From contig DITX01000172.1 in NCBI GenBank assembly GCA_002422225.1, positions 10,682 to 17,118 of the forward strand: DNA of 6,437 nucleotides, given 5' to 3'. Below are positions 5,458 to 6,437 of this stretch, piece by piece (positions within the stretch are counted from its first letter, which is position 1; the number at the start of each line of letters is the position of its first letter). A program made the position numbers and the translations under genes. The notes beneath the pieces are model-generated. The model was given only the letters and a program-made list of their open reading frames with translations, was not told where the DNA came from and ran no database searches. The DNA comes from Gammaproteobacteria bacterium UBA6173. Its GTDB lineage: Bacteria; Pseudomonadota; Gammaproteobacteria; Pseudomonadales; Pseudohongiellaceae.

Positions 5458-6437
5458 ATGCGCTTGCATCAGGCAAGTGATCGGGTAGTGATAAGTGGGC
5501 TAGGCCTGTGGACACCTGATCATGTGATTACCAATGAGGAACTGGTTGTTGCGCTTAACGCGTACGCGGATAAATTTAATACCGAACACCAGGTAGAGAT
5601 CGAATCAGGCCTACTCAAACCGATTGGGAAATCGGATGCAGAGTTTATTGAAAAGGCTAGCGGCATCAAGCAGCGCCATGTCTACGTAAAAGAAGGCGTA
5701 TGCGATGTCAATCGCATGAAACCTCTAATACCGGAGCGTAAAGAGCACGAATTAAGTCATCAAGCTGAGATAGCCCTACATGCGGCGCGCAGCGCTATGC
5801 GGGCAGCGAAAAAAACAGCTCAGGATATCGATGCGGTAATTGTTAGCTGCGCCTATACCGAACGTGCCTATCCTGCCATCGCGATAGAAGTGCAAGATGC
5901 GCTGGGTATTGATGGTTTTGGATTCGATATGCTTGTTGCATGTTCAGCCGCCACATTTGCCCTGCATCGCGCGTGGGAAATGGTAAGCTCGGGTTCAGCT
6001 CGCGCGGTATTGGTCATCAACCCCGAGCTGGTTTCGCCACAAATAAACTACACCGACCGTGATAGCCATTTTATTTTTGGTGATGTCGCCACCGCAATCA
6101 TCGTCGAGCGTGCTGAAACAGCAACGGGTGATCAACAATTTGAGATTTTGGGTACTCAAGCAAAAACGCTGTTTTCAAACAACATCCGCTCAAACTTTGG
6201 TTATATGTCACGCACATCGGATACAGATCCTTTTGGTGCAGACAAACTTTTTCATCAAGAAGGACGCTCAGTTTTTAAAGAAGTCTGTCCTATGGCAGCA
6301 GAACATTTGTCAAGTCATCTCGCATTGCATGGAAAAACTCCGCAGGATGTCAGGCGTTGGTGGTTACATCAGGCAAACATCAACATGAATCATCTGATAT
6401 CGAAGAAATTGCTGGGCAGAGTGCCCGAAGCGGATGA
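5458..6437 (+). CDS. fabH: Beta-ketoacyl-ACP synthase III (FabH-like), C-terminus beyond right edge
   Basis: The frame is open from ATG 5458 to the edge, giving 326 full codons and two bases. Thiolase-fold KAS III enzymes condense an acyl-CoA primer with malonyl-ACP to start fatty-acid synthesis in the cytosol. The nucleophile lies in VACSAATF (Cys162, codon 5941-5943), the catalytic His in WWLHQANINMN (His304, codon 6367-6369), and the expected Asn (in an NTSSAG-type motif) would lie just past the edge. FIEKASGIKQRH (63-74) and DSHFIFGDVATA (202-213) are conserved. The protein already exceeds the 317 residues of E. coli FabH: there are extra residues between the N-terminal strand and the FIEKASGI motif, and again around 75-100 (RMKPLIPER). 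It thus belongs to a longer FabH branch of roughly 370 residues in proteobacteria. Some long FabH-like enzymes prefer medium-chain acyl-CoA from beta-oxidation; that is possible here but not shown. A good ribosome binding site precedes it. Confidence 0.93.
   Translation, partial: MRLHQASDRVVISGLGLWTPDHVITNEELVVALNAYADKFNTEHQVEIESGLLKPIGKSDAEFIEKASGIKQRHVYVKEGVCDVNRMKPLIPERKEHELSHQAEIALHAARSAMRAAKKTAQDIDAVIVSCAYTERAYPAIAIEVQDALGIDGFGFDMLVACSAATFALHRAWEMVSSGSARAVLVINPELVSPQINYTDRDSHFIFGDVATAIIVERAETATGDQQFEILGTQAKTLFSNNIRSNFGYMSRTSDTDPFGADKLFHQEGRSVFKEVCPMAAEHLSSHLALHGKTPQDVRRWWLHQANINMNHLISKKLLGRVPEAD

Noticed and set aside
6059..6388. 109-codon plus-strand frame inside the ketosynthase
   Set aside because: It overlaps in another frame the conserved ketosynthase sequence, including the catalytic His region, so it is a shadow.

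Overview
The window looks like chromosomal DNA from a moderate-GC Gram-negative proteobacterium, most likely a gammaproteobacterium, less likely a betaproteobacterium. The evidence is a lipoprotein-type RND efflux adaptor, a DmdC-like acyl-CoA dehydrogenase, a CZB chemoreceptor-type domain, a CspA-family protein and a long FabH-like ketosynthase. The genus cannot be fixed from sequence alone.

Layout. (1) Positions 1-849, minus strand: most of an RND efflux periplasmic adaptor lipoprotein, running off the left edge. (2) 850-1003: divergent control region with a dense set of overlapping dyads and a perfect TTGACA hexamer on each strand. (3) 1004-1651, plus: intact TetR-family regulator. (4) 1669-3013, plus: acyl-CoA dehydrogenase broken by two single-base frameshifts in homopolymers, an internal deletion and loss of the C-terminus. 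(5) 3031-3314, minus: remnant of a CZB zinc-binding domain protein with an out-of-frame internal deletion whose ends share a 7-base match. (6) 3368-3405: strong bidirectional terminator. (7) 3423-3632, minus: intact CspA-family protein with a structured 5' leader. (8) About 3700-4060: intergenic stretch with no convincing gene. (9) 4061-5341, plus: exported serine hydrolase of the class C beta-lactamase/EstB family. (10) 5458 to the right edge, plus: beta-ketoacyl-ACP synthase III, C-terminus outside the window.

How the parts relate. The TetR gene and the divergent efflux adaptor form a classic local repressor/efflux pair, and the operator array lies exactly between them. The acyl-CoA dehydrogenase starts 17 bases after tetR and was probably cotranscribed with it. 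It and the convergent CZB gene are now damaged, so about 1830-3190 is a zone of gene decay between intact genes (or a zone of assembly/sequencing error). The hydrolase and the ketosynthase are intact, share a strand and are 116 bp apart; a shared lipid or ester theme with the acyl-CoA dehydrogenase is inference only.

I see no CRISPR array, insertion sequence, tRNA or rRNA, and no convincing new multi-gene system. The most informative items are the operator architecture and the decay zone.
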